DNA from: a virus
IMG/VR virus record: IMGVR_UViG_3300048927_000338
Coordinates: 1 to 39,540 of that record
Length of the DNA stretch: 39,540 nt
Strand: one strand, 5' to 3'
Shown: piece by piece, positions 22,594-31,939 of the stretch
Layout of the letters: each line of letters opens with the position of its first letter
How positions within the stretch are numbered: position 1 is the first letter of the stretch
The notes under the pieces: model-generated
Database searches by the model: none
What the model saw: only the letters and a program-made list of their open reading frames with translations
What the model was told of the DNA's origin: nothing
Translations under genes and position numbers: made by a program

Positions 22594-22796
22594 TGGCCTA
22601 CACGATCGAGCAATACAACGCCCTGCAGGCGGCCATCGCCGAAGGGGCGTTGTCGGTCCGCTATGCCGACAAGAGCGTCACCTACCGGTCACTCGACGAG
22701 ATGATGCGGATCCTCAAGTTGATGGCTACCGAGCTTGGTCTCAATGCCTGCAACGATGGTGGTCGCCGTTTCAGCTCATTCTCCAAGGGGTACTGA
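22593..22796 (+). CDS. gpW-like head-tail joining protein
   Basis: A protein of 67 residues, coupled to the terminase by TGATG. The order terminase-W-portal is that of lambda, whose gpW has 68 residues. The sequence has the two-helix and hairpin pattern of gpW (YNALQAAIAEGALSVRYADK, then SLDEMMRILKLMATEL). It joins the filled head and prepares it for tail attachment. Confidence 0.85.
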   Translation: MAYTIEQYNALQAAIAEGALSVRYADKSVTYRSLDEMMRILKLMATELGLNACNDGGRRFSSFSKGY

Positions 22797-22797
22797 C

Positions 22798-24318
22798 ATG
22801 GGGATGATTGACGATCTGTTCCCCGGGTTCGCGGCCAAACGTTCGGAGATGCGGCTGAAGAAAGCGCGCACTGACATGGCGCTGAAAATGATCGAGCGTC
22901 GGTTTGAAGGTGCGGCAGGCGGTCGTCGGAATGATGGATGGCGCGCGACGGGTGCCGATGCCAACGTTGAGAACGCACCGGCTTTGGCCAAGCTTCGCAA
23001 CAGGGCGCGGGATCAACGCCGCAACAATCCGTTCGGTGAGCGCGGCATCACCGGGATCGCTGACAACGCTGTCGGTGCCGGCATCGTTCCGCTGCCATTG
23101 GCAAAGCGCGATCGTGATGGCCTGCGGCTGATGGACTTATGGAAGGCCTGGGCTGAGACAACCGACTGTGATGCCGACGGCCTAGATAATTTCTACGGCC
23201 TGCAGCACATGATCATGGAAGCAGTCGCCGAGAGTGGGGAGTGCTTGGTTCGGCGGCGCCGGCGTTTCAGTTCTGACGGGTTGCCCGTTCCTGTGCAGCT
23301 TCAGGTGCTGGAGGCCGACTTCCTTGACGAGTCGAAGGCAGACATCGTCGGGCTCAACCGGATCATTCAAGGCGTCGAGTTCGACGCTCTTGGCCGGCGG
23401 GTCGCGTATTGGCTGTTCGATGAGCACCCTGGCGCCAATGCCGTATGGGGTTCTCTGCAGTCGCGTCGAGTCCCGGCAGAGGATGTGATTCACGTCTTTC
23501 TACGCAAACGCCCGGGGCAAGCTCGCGGTTATAGCTGGTTAGCTCCGGTCATCCAGCGCATGCGCAACTTCGACGAGATGGAAGATGCGGTGATGGAGCA
23601 AGCAAAGATTGCGTCCTGCTTTGCGGCATTCGTCACCAAGGATGAAACCACCGGGGCGCCAGGCGGCAAAAAGCCGGCGCTGATTGATCGCGTTGAGCCA
23701 GGAATCGTTCAGGAGCTCGGGTTCGGTGAAAGTGTCAGCTTCGGCACGCCGCCAACTTTCAACGGCTACACGACCTATTCCTGGCAGCAGCTTCATGCCA
23801 TGGCAGTCGGCCTGGGCGTTCCGTACGAGCTGCTCACGGGCGACCTCAAGGGTGTCAACTTTTCCAGTGGGCGGATGGGGTGGCTGAACTTCGCTCGTCG
23901 GGTGGACGTGTGGCAGTGGCGGATGTTGATTCCCCAGCTGTGCGATCAAGTCTGGCGCTGGTTCATGGAAGCTCAGGTACTTCTGCCCGGCGGGGTGACC
24001 GACGACGTCAAGGCTTACTGGGTACCGCCACGCCGCGACATGGTCGACCCAAAAGCAGAAACAGAAAACGTCATCACCCGCGTGCGCAATGGCCTGACGA
24101 CCTGGCCGGATGCTTTGCGCGAGCTCGGCATTACGGACCCCAAACGCCACGCCGAGCAAATCAAGAAAGCAAACGAAATGATCGACAAGTACGGGTTGGT
24201 GCTGGATTGCGACCCGCGCCGCGTCGCGGCCGCCGGCTCACCAAGTCAGCCGCCATCCACAGAAGAGAAACCAGACGATGCCAACTCCGAACCAGGTGAT
24301 GACGAGAAAGACGCATGA
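22798..24318 (+). CDS. portal protein, lambda family
   Basis: A protein of 506 residues from ATG 22798 (AAGGGG upstream). Portal proteins form the dodecameric ring at one head vertex through which DNA enters. Recognisable elements are LRNRARDQRRNNPFGERGI near residue 65, ESGECLVRRRRR, and the DRVEPGIVQELGFGESVSFG block, all typical of the lambda gpB family. The C-terminal 30 residues are polar and low in complexity. The next gene starts inside this one. Confidence 0.92.
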   Translation: MGMIDDLFPGFAAKRSEMRLKKARTDMALKMIERRFEGAAGGRRNDGWRATGADANVENAPALAKLRNRARDQRRNNPFGERGITGIADNAVGAGIVPLPLAKRDRDGLRLMDLWKAWAETTDCDADGLDNFYGLQHMIMEAVAESGECLVRRRRRFSSDGLPVPVQLQVLEADFLDESKADIVGLNRIIQGVEFDALGRRVAYWLFDEHPGANAVWGSLQSRRVPAEDVIHVFLRKRPGQARGYSWLAPVIQRMRNFDEMEDAVMEQAKIASCFAAFVTKDETTGAPGGKKPALIDRVEPGIVQELGFGESVSFGTPPTFNGYTTYSWQQLHAMAVGLGVPYELLTGDLKGVNFSSGRMGWLNFARRVDVWQWRMLIPQLCDQVWRWFMEAQVLLPGGVTDDVKAYWVPPRRDMVDPKAETENVITRVRNGLTTWPDALRELGITDPKRHAEQIKKANEMIDKYGLVLDCDPRRVAAAGSPSQPPSTEEKPDDANSEPGDDEKDA

Positions 24319-26287
24319 GACACCGGCGTTCAGCCTGCACGCCGCGGTAAGGCCGGAATCGGTCGACATTGAAAACCGCACGGTCGAACTGACCTGGACT
24401 ACCGGCGCGAAAGGTCGCCGGTGGTCTTGGGATGTCGGCAGCTACATGGAAGAGCTGGAAGTCAGCGACGTGGCGGTGCGTCTGGATCGGCTGAACAACG
24501 GCGCACCGTTACTCGGGGTTCACAACCAATACGAGCTTGGCGCGGTGCTGGCGGTTGTCGAACGAGCCTGGATCGCTGACGGCCTGGGTCATGCGTTGGT
24601 CCGTTTCAGCAAGAGGGAAGACGCGGACATCGTTTTCAAGGACGTGATCGACGGGATCCTTCGAAACGTAAGTGTCGGTTACGCGGTTCATCGGTACGAG
24701 CTGATCGAAGAGGAAGACGACAAGCTTCCAACTTATCGAGCTGTCGACTGGGAGCCTCTGGAAATTTCACTGGTCCCGATCGGCTTCGACGACGGCGCCA
24801 AGGTCCGCAGTGCCAAAACACCCGCCGAATACACCGGCGATCGATTCAAAACAATTTTTGAAGTTCGGTCGGCAAGCGAGCCGACCGTAGAACCGGCCGC
24901 CGTGCCTACTACCCAAGAGGAAGATGCAATGACCGAAGAAGAGAAGCGCGCGGCCGAAGAAACGCTTCGCCGTGAAGCTGCTGAAGCTGAGCGCAAGCGC
25001 AGCCTGAACATCCGCACCATGGCTCGCAAGGTGCAGCTGGATGACGAAGCCTTCGTCGATGATCTGGTTGAGCGTGGTGTTTCCGTCGCCGATGCCAGCA
25101 TCGCGCTGATCGACAAAGTTGCCGAGAAGCAGAACAAGGACCAGCCGAATACCCGCAATAGCCAACCGACTGTTGTGACCGGCGGCCTGGACGTTACCGT
25201 CCTGAACGCGAAACGCTCTGCGATGCAGAATGCTCTGCTGCACCGCTGTGACTCGAAAGTTGAGTTGGTTGAAGCTGGTCGTGAGTTCCGAGGCATGCGC
25301 CTGGTGGACATGGCCCGCGAGTTCGTCGAGATGGCTGGTGGTAATGCCCGCGGCATGACTCCCCAGGAACTGGCTCGCGCGGCTCTGGGCTGCGATCGTC
25401 AGGCGGTTCGAGCGGCTGGCATGCACAGCACCAGCGATTTCCCGCTGCTGCTGGGCAGCACGGTAAACCGTACCCTGCGTGATGCCTACACCAACGCTCC
25501 GCAGACCTGGCGTCCGCTGGGTCGGCAGACCACTGTGCCGGACTTCCGTGCCGTGACCCGCGCCGCGCTGGGCGACATTGCCGCGCTGGAGCAGGTCAAG
25601 GAACACGGCGAGTACAAGTACGGCACGCTGTCGGAAGATGGGGCCCCGATCAAGGTCGCCAAGTTCGGTAAGATCATCGCCATCACCTGGGAAACCATCG
25701 TGAACGATGACCTGGGCGCGCTCACTCGTATCCCGGCAGCGCTGGGTAACGCTGCTGCTGCGACCGAGTCCAACGTGGTCTGGGCACTTCTGCTCGGCAA
25801 CCCCAATTTCACTGACGGTACTCCGTTCTTCGACGCGGCCCATGGCAACGTCGCAGGAAGCGGCGGCGCCATCAACACCGCCACCCTGGCTGCGGCTCGC
25901 GCTGCGATGCGCAAGCAGAAGAGCAAGGCGGGCGAGTTCCTCAACCTCGCCCCCGAGTTCCTGGTTGTCGGTCCAGACAAAGAGCTCGAGGCGTACCAGT
26001 TCACCAGTTCCAATTACGTGCCAGCCAAGAATGCCGACATCAACGATGTCCGCAACGCCTCGCTGACCGTGATCGTTGATGCTCGCATCACCGGTAACCA
26101 GTGGTACCTGTATGCCGCCCCGGGTGCGGTCGACACCTTCGAATATGCCTACCTCGAAGGCGAGCAGGGTGTGTTCACCGAAACCCGCGAAGGCTTCGAA
26201 GTCGACGGCATGGAAATCAAGGCCCGCCTGGTGTTCGGCGCTGGCTGGATCGATTACCGCGGCGCCTACAAAAACCCAGGCGCGTAA
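24278..26287 (+). CDS. fused prohead protease and major capsid protein
   Basis: A protein of 669 residues with three parts. Residues 1-185 form an S78-like prohead protease with His82 (GVHNQ), Ser132 (NVSVGY) and Glu162 (WEPLEISLVP) as the probable catalytic set. Residues about 200-300 are charged and helical, like a scaffolding segment. Residues about 330-669 form an HK97-fold major capsid protein (TRAALGDIAALEQVKEHGEY, then a C-terminal GWIDYRGAYKNPG). The protease should release itself and the scaffold during maturation. The start overlaps the portal by 41 bases; ATG 24299 is an alternative. Confidence 0.9.
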   Translation: MPTPNQVMTRKTHETPAFSLHAAVRPESVDIENRTVELTWTTGAKGRRWSWDVGSYMEELEVSDVAVRLDRLNNGAPLLGVHNQYELGAVLAVVERAWIADGLGHALVRFSKREDADIVFKDVIDGILRNVSVGYAVHRYELIEEEDDKLPTYRAVDWEPLEISLVPIGFDDGAKVRSAKTPAEYTGDRFKTIFEVRSASEPTVEPAAVPTTQEEDAMTEEEKRAAEETLRREAAEAERKRSLNIRTMARKVQLDDEAFVDDLVERGVSVADASIALIDKVAEKQNKDQPNTRNSQPTVVTGGLDVTVLNAKRSAMQNALLHRCDSKVELVEAGREFRGMRLVDMAREFVEMAGGNARGMTPQELARAALGCDRQAVRAAGMHSTSDFPLLLGSTVNRTLRDAYTNAPQTWRPLGRQTTVPDFRAVTRAALGDIAALEQVKEHGEYKYGTLSEDGAPIKVAKFGKIIAITWETIVNDDLGALTRIPAALGNAAAATESNVVWALLLGNPNFTDGTPFFDAAHGNVAGSGGAINTATLAAARAAMRKQKSKAGEFLNLAPEFLVVGPDKELEAYQFTSSNYVPAKNADINDVRNASLTVIVDARITGNQWYLYAAPGAVDTFEYAYLEGEQGVFTETREGFEVDGMEIKARLVFGAGWIDYRGAYKNPGA

Positions 26288-26310
26288 CTCTGCATTTCGA
26301 CCTGAACCCC

Positions 26311-26338
26311 AAAGGGCGCCACGTGGCGCCCTTTTTGT
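26311..26338 (+). terminator. terminator after the capsid gene
   Basis: A perfect 12+12-base inverted repeat, AAAGGGCGCCAC (26311-26322) and GTGGCGCCCTTT (26323-26334), is followed by more T residues. It would lower transcription past the capsid gene, helping to give more capsid than downstream products. Confidence 0.85.
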
Positions 26339-26370
26339 TTTCCAGTTCCAGTCTCTGAAGGGGACCTTGC

Positions 26371-26721
26371 ATGAAGACTTTCATCCAGAACGGCGACTGC
26401 CTGACCGTTCCAGCCCCGGCGGGCGGCACCCTCTCGGGCGAGCTCTACAAAGTCGGTTCGATTATTGGCGTTGCGGCCACGACTGAAGTGGCTGGTGCGC
26501 CGGTGGTACTTAAGCTCGGCGGCGTGTTCGGCCTGACCAAAACCAGTGCTCAAGCTTGGGCTGTTGGTGACCTGCTGTTCATGAACACTACCACCCGCGC
26601 GTTGACCAACGTGTCCGCTACCGGCCTGGTGCTGGTGGGCGTAGCCACCGACGTGGCGGCCAACCCGAGCGCGACCGGTGCCTGCCGACTCAACGGCGTC
26701 TCTGCTCCGGCGCCTGTGTAA
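26371..26721 (+). CDS. DUF2190 family capsid decoration-like protein
   Basis: A protein of 116 residues with GAAGGGG upstream of ATG 26371. It is beta-rich and Gly/Ala/Val-rich, with FIQNGDCLTVPAPAGG at the start and a VGVATDVAA block, the pattern of DUF2190. Members follow the major capsid gene and are thought to decorate or stabilise the head. The position supports this. Confidence 0.82.
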   Translation: MKTFIQNGDCLTVPAPAGGTLSGELYKVGSIIGVAATTEVAGAPVVLKLGGVFGLTKTSAQAWAVGDLLFMNTTTRALTNVSATGLVLVGVATDVAANPSATGACRLNGVSAPAPV

Positions 26722-27069
26722 ATGGGCTGGGCCTCAATGGCCCAGCGCATGCTCGGCGTTTCGATCCGTACCTTCAGTGAGCCGTCGGCGACCATCGATC
26801 CTGATGGCGCCGTGTACTGGCTGACCGATGGCGTTGCGCCTGGCGTGCCTCTGGCCCAAGCCGTGTTCGATACCGCTCACGTTTCGGTTGATCCAGAGAC
26901 AGGCGCGCCGGTATCGAGCCGAAACCCAATCCTCGGCGTTCGTCTGATCGACCTGCCGAACAAGCCAACAAGCCGGGATCGCGTCCGCGCCCGCGGCGAG
27001 TTGTACATGATCAGTGACGTGCAGCCCGATGGTGTGGCCGGCGTGACGATCATCTTACGGAAAGCATAA
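26722..27069 (+). CDS. head-tail joining protein, gpFII-like
   Basis: A protein of 115 residues starting directly after the previous stop (TAAATG), so probably translated by re-initiation; ATG 26737 is an alternative. The domain PILGVRLIDLPNKPTSRDRV, RGELYMISDVQPDG, VTIILRK is the gpFII/ATP-binding-sugar-transporter-like fold found at the head-tail junction. It would join the portal-bound stopper to the tail. Confidence 0.78.
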   Translation: MGWASMAQRMLGVSIRTFSEPSATIDPDGAVYWLTDGVAPGVPLAQAVFDTAHVSVDPETGAPVSSRNPILGVRLIDLPNKPTSRDRVRARGELYMISDVQPDGVAGVTIILRKA

Positions 27070-27071
27070 CT

Positions 27072-27626
27072 ATGGCCCACCCGCGCGAACTGATCCGCAA
27101 GCAGGCTGTTGCCGTGCTGCTGGGTGCCACCAACGCAGATGCCAGCGTTTATGCCAGCCGAGTTAGGCCGCTGATTTCCAACGGATGGCAGAGCGAACTT
27201 CCCGCGATCATCGTTTACACGATGGACGAGTCGAGCGAGATCTTTAATCAGGCGCCCCGGGAGTACCGCCGCCGGGTTGAATTGGTGGTGGAGATCCACG
27301 CAGAGGGCAACGAATCGCTGGACGACACGTTGGATACCTTGGCCAGGCAGGCCGAGAGACTGCTGCTCATGGATGACTCCCTCGGCGGCACGGCGAACGA
27401 TTTGCAGCTACAGCGTTCCCGCATGGTGTTGCTCGATCAGTCCGAACAATTGACCGGCGCCTGCCGGCTCATCTTCGAGGCCGAGTACTTCGACCGCCAC
27501 CCCGATGACTTTTTCAACCAGAGCTTGCCCGACCTGAACACGGTCACGACCGAGTACAGCCTAGACAACGCACAACCCAATCCGGCGGATCGTGCCAAAT
27601 CGATCATTGAGGACCTGAACACATGA
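27072..27626 (+). CDS. tail terminator / tail completion protein
   Basis: A protein of 184 residues. LIRKQAVAVLLGATNADASV, LPAIIVYTMDESSEIF, VELVVEIHAEGN and LFRAEYFD-like elements follow the pattern of gpU-type tail terminators, which cap the tail tube and fix its length. The C-terminal 40 residues are polar. Its place just before the DUF2635 and sheath genes fits. It overlaps the next gene by 4 bases. Confidence 0.72.
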   Translation: MAHPRELIRKQAVAVLLGATNADASVYASRVRPLISNGWQSELPAIIVYTMDESSEIFNQAPREYRRRVELVVEIHAEGNESLDDTLDTLARQAERLLLMDDSLGGTANDLQLQRSRMVLLDQSEQLTGACRLIFEAEYFDRHPDDFFNQSLPDLNTVTTEYSLDNAQPNPADRAKSIIEDLNT

Positions 27627-27814
27627 CAACGCAACAGCACGTCAAACCCGCCGTCGGCTGCCTGGTACGCGACCCGGTGACTTATGAGGCTCTACCTGTG
27701 GAAGGCACGCTGGTTGAAATGAACAGTTACTGGGTACGCAAGGCAGCGGCCGGTGACATTGAAATCGTCGAGCCTGCCGTGCAGGACCTGAAACCCAAGG
27801 GTGACAAACAATGA
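27623..27814 (+). CDS. DUF2635 family protein, Mu gp38-like
   Basis: A protein of 63 residues. VKPAVGCLVRDPVT, LPVEGTLVEMNSYWVRK and a charged end match the short DUF2635 proteins that precede the sheath gene in Mu-like phages. The precise function is not known. It is coupled to both neighbours by 4-base overlaps. Confidence 0.82.
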   Translation: MTTQQHVKPAVGCLVRDPVTYEALPVEGTLVEMNSYWVRKAAAGDIEIVEPAVQDLKPKGDKQ

Positions 27815-29283
27815 GCATCGGATTTAACACAATCCCGGGCCCCGGCGCCCTGCGCAAGCCAGGCGTGTACAGCGAGATTGATAACAGCCAGGCGGTGAGT
27901 GGCCCCCAGGCCGTGACTTATCGTCGTCTGTTAATCGGGCAAAAGCTCGTCGCCGGCATTGCGCCTGCGGGCGCGTTGATCCGTATCACCAGCGCTGCAC
28001 AAGCCGACACCCAGTTCGGCGCGGGCTCGATGCTGGCCGGCATGGTCCGTGCGGCTTTGGCCGTTGATAGTTACACCGAACTGCAAGTCATGCCATTGGT
28101 TGATAATGCCGCCGGCGTGGCAGCGACCGGTACCCTGGTATTCACCGGTACCGCCACAGCGTCGGGCACCATCGAACTGATGATCGCTGGCCGTCGTGTA
28201 TCCGTTGGCGTTATCAGCGGCAACACTGCCGCGATCATTGCCACTGCCGTCGCTGCGGCCATCACGGCTGCCACCGACATGCCGGTTACCGCCGCGGCCG
28301 CTACCGGTACGGTCACGCTCACCAGTCGTCATAAAGGCGAAGCTGGCAACAGCATCAACGCACGCGTGAATTACTACGCTGGCCAGGCGCTCCCTGCGGG
28401 TGTGACGCTTGTCATCACTGGGCTGGCCGGCGGCACCAGCAACCCTTCGCTGGCCACGGCACTGGCCGCTATCGGTGATGAGTGGTTCCACGCCTGGGGC
28501 GTCGCGTATTCCGATGCCGCAACGTTGGCCGAGCTCAAGGTAGAGCTGGATAGTCGCTTTGCCTGGGGCCGTGAAATTGAGGCGCATGCCTTTACGGCTG
28601 CACGCGGTACCCAGGGTACGCTCAGTGCTCTGGGGCGAACCCACAACAATGAGCACCTGGTCATCGCGATGGCCAACGACGAGCCGATGCCGGCTTACGA
28701 AAAGGCTGCTGAAACGATGGCGATCGCTGCGTATTACGCGGCCATTGATCCAGCTCGTCCGATTCAGAACCTGCCTTACGTGTGGTGCCTGCCACCGGCA
28801 GCTGCCAATCGGCTGACTAACCAGGAGCGCAACCTGCTGTTGTTCGACGGCATCGCGACCACGAAGGTGAGCTCCGATGGCGTGATGCTCGCCGAGCGTT
28901 TGATCACCACCTACAAAACCAATGCAGCTGGCGCATCGGATATCAGTTACTTGGACAGCGAAACGCTGTTCACCCTGATGTACATCCGCCACGACTGGCG
29001 CGACTACATCCTGCGCAAGTACCCGCGCCACAAACTCGCCGACGACGGCACCCGTTACGGCATCGGTCAGGCAGTAGTCACCCCGGTGGTGATGAAGGCA
29101 GAAGCCATCGCCAAGTTCCGCGAGTGGGAGGATTTGGGCTTGGTGGAGAACATCGACGACTTCAAGGCCAACCTCATTGCCGAGCGCAATGCCAGTGACC
29201 CGAACCGGATGGATGTGCTCTTGCCGCCGGACCTGGTCAATCAACTGCGGATCGTCGCCAACAAAATTCAGTTCCGCCTGTAA
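27811..29283 (+). CDS. contractile tail sheath protein, Mu gpL-like
   Basis: A protein of 490 residues. FNTIPGPGALRKPGVYSEID at the start, then a domain with Ala/Thr/Gly-rich inserts, YRRLLIGQKL and the C-terminal IRHDWRDYILRKYPRHKL are typical of Mu-type sheath proteins. The sheath wraps the tube and contracts to drive it into the cell. Its presence shows that this phage has a myovirus tail. The Ala/Thr-rich middle is probably an exposed domain. Confidence 0.92.
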   Translation: MSIGFNTIPGPGALRKPGVYSEIDNSQAVSGPQAVTYRRLLIGQKLVAGIAPAGALIRITSAAQADTQFGAGSMLAGMVRAALAVDSYTELQVMPLVDNAAGVAATGTLVFTGTATASGTIELMIAGRRVSVGVISGNTAAIIATAVAAAITAATDMPVTAAAATGTVTLTSRHKGEAGNSINARVNYYAGQALPAGVTLVITGLAGGTSNPSLATALAAIGDEWFHAWGVAYSDAATLAELKVELDSRFAWGREIEAHAFTAARGTQGTLSALGRTHNNEHLVIAMANDEPMPAYEKAAETMAIAAYYAAIDPARPIQNLPYVWCLPPAAANRLTNQERNLLLFDGIATTKVSSDGVMLAERLITTYKTNAAGASDISYLDSETLFTLMYIRHDWRDYILRKYPRHKLADDGTRYGIGQAVVTPVVMKAEAIAKFREWEDLGLVENIDDFKANLIAERNASDPNRMDVLLPPDLVNQLRIVANKIQFRL

Positions 29284-29308
29284 CGGCGGCGGCCAGGAGA
29301 AATAGAAC

Positions 29309-29677
29309 ATGGCAGGCAAAAACCGCATCGGCGGCATCATCGCCTTGAAGGTCAACGGCGATATGTACTTCGCCAAGGGCAACTTCACCTACAACCTGGG
29401 CAAGCCCAAGAAAGAGGGTGTGGTCGGTAGCGATCGCGTCCACGGCTACAAAGAAGTGCCGCAGGTGCCTTTCATTGAGGGCGAGATCACCGACCGCAAT
29501 GAGTTGGATCTGGAAGATCTGGTCACCCTTGATGACGCCACTGCCACGCTGGAACTGGCCAACGGCAAGGTCATCATGCTGCGTGAGGCCTGGTATGCCG
29601 GCGAGGGCACCGGCAACACCGAAGAGGGCAACATTGCTCTTCGTCTCGAAGGCATGTCGGCTGAGGAGGTTCGCTGA
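29309..29677 (+). CDS. tail tube protein, Mu gpM-like
   Basis: A protein of 122 residues with AGGAGAA upstream. RIGGIIALKVNGDMYFAKGN opens the beta-sandwich fold of Mu-like tube proteins, and ATLELANGKVIMLREAWYAG follows. It polymerises inside the sheath. Its stop and the next start overlap (TGATG). Confidence 0.9.
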   Translation: MAGKNRIGGIIALKVNGDMYFAKGNFTYNLGKPKKEGVVGSDRVHGYKEVPQVPFIEGEITDRNELDLEDLVTLDDATATLELANGKVIMLREAWYAGEGTGNTEEGNIALRLEGMSAEEVR

Positions 29678-29979
29678 TGGCAAAGGAAAAAGTTATCCAG
29701 TTGGTCGAGCCAGCGGAGTTTGGCAAGCAATCCTTCACCGAGGTCACCGTCACCCGGAAGTTGAAGTACCTGCGTGGACACGCGCTACGCATTACCTCAG
29801 ACGGCAAGGGCAGCGGTGGCGTCGACATGGACTTCGCCACCCTGATTGACCTGGCGGCCAAGATGGTTGGTCAGCCTCCCGCCATGATCGAAGAACTCAG
29901 TGAGGATGATCAGGCGGTCCTGATTCAGGAAGCCCGAGATTTTTTACTGAAGCACCTCGGGGGTGGGAGTCAGGAGTGA
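29677..29979 (+). CDS. tail assembly chaperone, gp41/gpE-like, frameshift donor
   Basis: A protein of 100 residues in the reading frame as written. LTRKLKYLRGHALRI-like and FATLIDLAAKMVGQPP segments fit the phage tail assembly protein family (Mu gp41, P2 gpE). Near its end is the heptamer T-TTT-TTA at 29940-29946 in the right frame for -1 slippage. A fraction of ribosomes should therefore produce a longer protein of 142 residues: 90 from this gene and 52 from the next frame. The long and short forms would coat the tape measure during tail assembly. Confidence 0.88.
   Translation: MAKEKVIQLVEPAEFGKQSFTEVTVTRKLKYLRGHALRITSDGKGSGGVDMDFATLIDLAAKMVGQPPAMIEELSEDDQAVLIQEARDFLLKHLGGGSQE
29940..29946 (+). 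other. programmed -1 frameshift site TTTTTTA
   Basis: Codons read GAT TTT TTA, which gives the canonical X-XXY-YYZ heptamer. After a slip of one base back, the frame ACT GAA GCA continues without a stop to TAG 30102-30104. An AGGA at 29927-29930 lies nine bases upstream, like the stimulatory Shine-Dalgarno of dnaX. The overlap of the two frames fits known lambda G/GT and P2 E/E' arrangements. Confidence 0.8.
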
Positions 29980-30104
29980 CTGTCGTCGTCAAGGTGATGG
30001 GCGTTCAGCCCACGGAAGTCATGGAAATGGATTTCGAACAGCTGGACTGGTGGCTTGAACGCACTGAGGAATGGGTCGGATGGCAAACAAAGGATACTCC
30101 CTAG
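29976..30104 (+). CDS. tail chaperone extension, gpE'-like
   Basis: This frame can be read as a 42-residue product from GTG 29976, which overlaps the previous stop as GTGA, or, more likely, as the C-terminal part of a frameshift product beginning at 29946. It has the [19 protein letters not shown] block that resembles P2 GpE. In lambda, P2 and Mu the equivalent part is made only by frameshifting. Whether the free GTG start is also used cannot be decided here. Confidence 0.75.
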   Translation: MTVVVKVMGVQPTEVMEMDFEQLDWWLERTEEWVGWQTKDTP

Positions 30105-31927
30105 ACGTCGTCATCAAGGCTGTCGACAAGCTCACCGCCCCATTGCGCGGCATTTTCTCCAAGGTTAAGCAGGCCAGCGCCGGTGTGTCCGGCGCACTTG
30201 ATCGAACTGGCCTGCCAGTGTTCGCGAACAGCCTCAAGGGTGTTGGTGGCGCTATTGGCGGAATAGGTACTGCCGTCAGTTCAAGTGCGAAGAGAATCTT
30301 GGGGTTGGGCGCGACACTAGGCATCACCGGTGCCGCCTTGAATCTGTTCTTCCAGGGGTTCGCTGATGCCACTGGCGCGATCGGCGACACCGCCGAGCGC
30401 ACGGGCATCAGCCGTGAGAGGTTCCAGGAGCTGAGCTTTGCGGCGAAGCTGACCGGTGCCTCTGCCGAAACCTTGGGCGGTGCCCTACAGAAAATGCAGA
30501 TCAACGTCGGTAAGGCGACGGCAGGCTCGAAAGACCTGAAGGATATGTTCAAAGGTTTGGGCATCAGCATTAAAGATTCGTCCGGCAAGCTGAAAAGTAC
30601 CGATGCCTTGTTCGATACGTTCGTTGACCGAATCTCCAAGATCAAAGACCCGTCTTTGCAGGCGGAGGCGGCGGTGAAGATTTTCGGTAAAAGCGCTACC
30701 GAGTTGCTGCCACTGATCCGTGGCGGTGGTGCGGGCATCAAGGACATGGCGGACGAAGCTCGTCGCCTGGGTATCGTCATCTCCGATAGCGCTGTGCGTG
30801 AGGGCGAGACCTTTGGTGACACACTGGACACACTCCGTGCAGCTCTGAGTGGGGTTGGCAATTCAATCGGCAGCTCGCTGGTGCCTCAGCTGAACATTCT
30901 TGGCTCGAAGTTAATCGACAACATCGTCAAGTACCGACCGCAGATCGAGGCGTTCGCAACTTCTTTCGCGACGGATCTGCCCGGTAACATCGAAAAAGTC
31001 ACAGGTTTCGTCGGTGATCTGTACGACGGAATCGAACCTTTGATCAGCCTTGTCGGCGATCTGAGTGACGTGTTCGGCGGCGCCAATCTGATTTTCGCGG
31101 CGCTCGGTTTATATATCGGCGGCGGGCTGGTGATGAGTGTTCTGAACCTGGCGCTCGCCTTGAAGGGCCTGGGCGTAGCAATTGCGCTCACTCCGGTCGG
31201 CTGGTTCCTGGGCGCGGTTGTCGCGATCGGTGCAGCGGCGTTTGTCATCTACCGAAATTGGGGCAGCATCGTCTCGTTCTTCACTGAGAAGTGGGCTGGC
31301 GTGAAAGCGGCGTTCAGCGACGGCATCATCAACGGCATTGTAAAACTTTGGCTTGAGTACAACCCGGTCACCTTGATGATGGAGGCTTTCAACGGGCTGG
31401 TTCAATACCTGACCGGTTGGGACCTCAGTGCAATCATTGGGGCCAAGTTCAGCGCCATTGTGAAGGTTTGGAGCGAGAACAACCCGGTCACTTTGATGCA
31501 GGAGTCCTTCGGGGGCCTGATCAAATATCTGACTGGGTGGGACCTGGGAGCAATCCTCGGCTCAAAAATCTCGGATGCCGTTGCGGCGATAAAAAATGGT
31601 CTGCCCGACTGGGCGAAAAAGCTGCTGGGTATCGACGATGCCTCGATGGGTGACGCGACGGGTAATGAGCCCGGAAACTCCAACGTTGCCGCAGCTTTGG
31701 CCGCCGATCCAAACGCAGCACTTGGGCCTCGTCGTTCAGTCAACGAGCTGGGCCAGCGCGCAGCTCAGGTCGGTCAGATCGCTGCGCAGGCAGTCGAACA
31801 GCCAACTCAAAAAGTGCTGGTGCAAGTCGACATGAACAACCTGCCGCCAGGCACCAAGGTTAAAACCGAGGGCAGCCAGGGCGCGACGTTCGACACCGAC
31901 CTCGGTTACTCAATGATGGCCCCCTAA
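30080..31927 (+). CDS. tail tape measure protein
   Basis: A protein of 615 residues from ATG 30080 with GAGGA nine bases upstream. The N-terminal part ([20 protein letters not shown]) and the [20 protein letters not shown] repeat-like region are typical of Mu-like tape measures. Two hydrophobic stretches around 345-395 ([36 protein letters not shown]) could cross the host membrane during injection. The tandem motif [20 protein letters not shown] appears twice, about 40 residues apart, an internal duplication. The length sets the tail length: at about 1.5 angstroms per residue roughly 90 nm. Confidence 0.92.
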   Translation: MANKGYSLDVVIKAVDKLTAPLRGIFSKVKQASAGVSGALDRTGLPVFANSLKGVGGAIGGIGTAVSSSAKRILGLGATLGITGAALNLFFQGFADATGAIGDTAERTGISRERFQELSFAAKLTGASAETLGGALQKMQINVGKATAGSKDLKDMFKGLGISIKDSSGKLKSTDALFDTFVDRISKIKDPSLQAEAAVKIFGKSATELLPLIRGGGAGIKDMADEARRLGIVISDSAVREGETFGDTLDTLRAALSGVGNSIGSSLVPQLNILGSKLIDNIVKYRPQIEAFATSFATDLPGNIEKVTGFVGDLYDGIEPLISLVGDLSDVFGGANLIFAALGLYIGGGLVMSVLNLALALKGLGVAIALTPVGWFLGAVVAIGAAAFVIYRNWGSIVSFFTEKWAGVKAAFSDGIINGIVKLWLEYNPVTLMMEAFNGLVQYLTGWDLSAIIGAKFSAIVKVWSENNPVTLMQESFGGLIKYLTGWDLGAILGSKISDAVAAIKNGLPDWAKKLLGIDDASMGDATGNEPGNSNVAAALAADPNAALGPRRSVNELGQRAAQVGQIAAQAVEQPTQKVLVQVDMNNLPPGTKVKTEGSQGATFDTDLGYSMMAP

Positions 31928-31939
31928 CCGGAGTTTTCC

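Noticed and set aside
27931-29388. Long minus-strand frame of 485 codons opposite the sheath gene
   Set aside because: It mirrors a clearly coding GC-rich gene; the composition is His/Arg-rich as expected for an antisense shadow, and no start signal is seen.
29950-29970. G-rich stretch near the end of the tail chaperone gene as slippery site
   Set aside because: It does not give an X-XXY-YYZ pattern in the coding frame, whereas TTTTTTA at 29940-29946 does.
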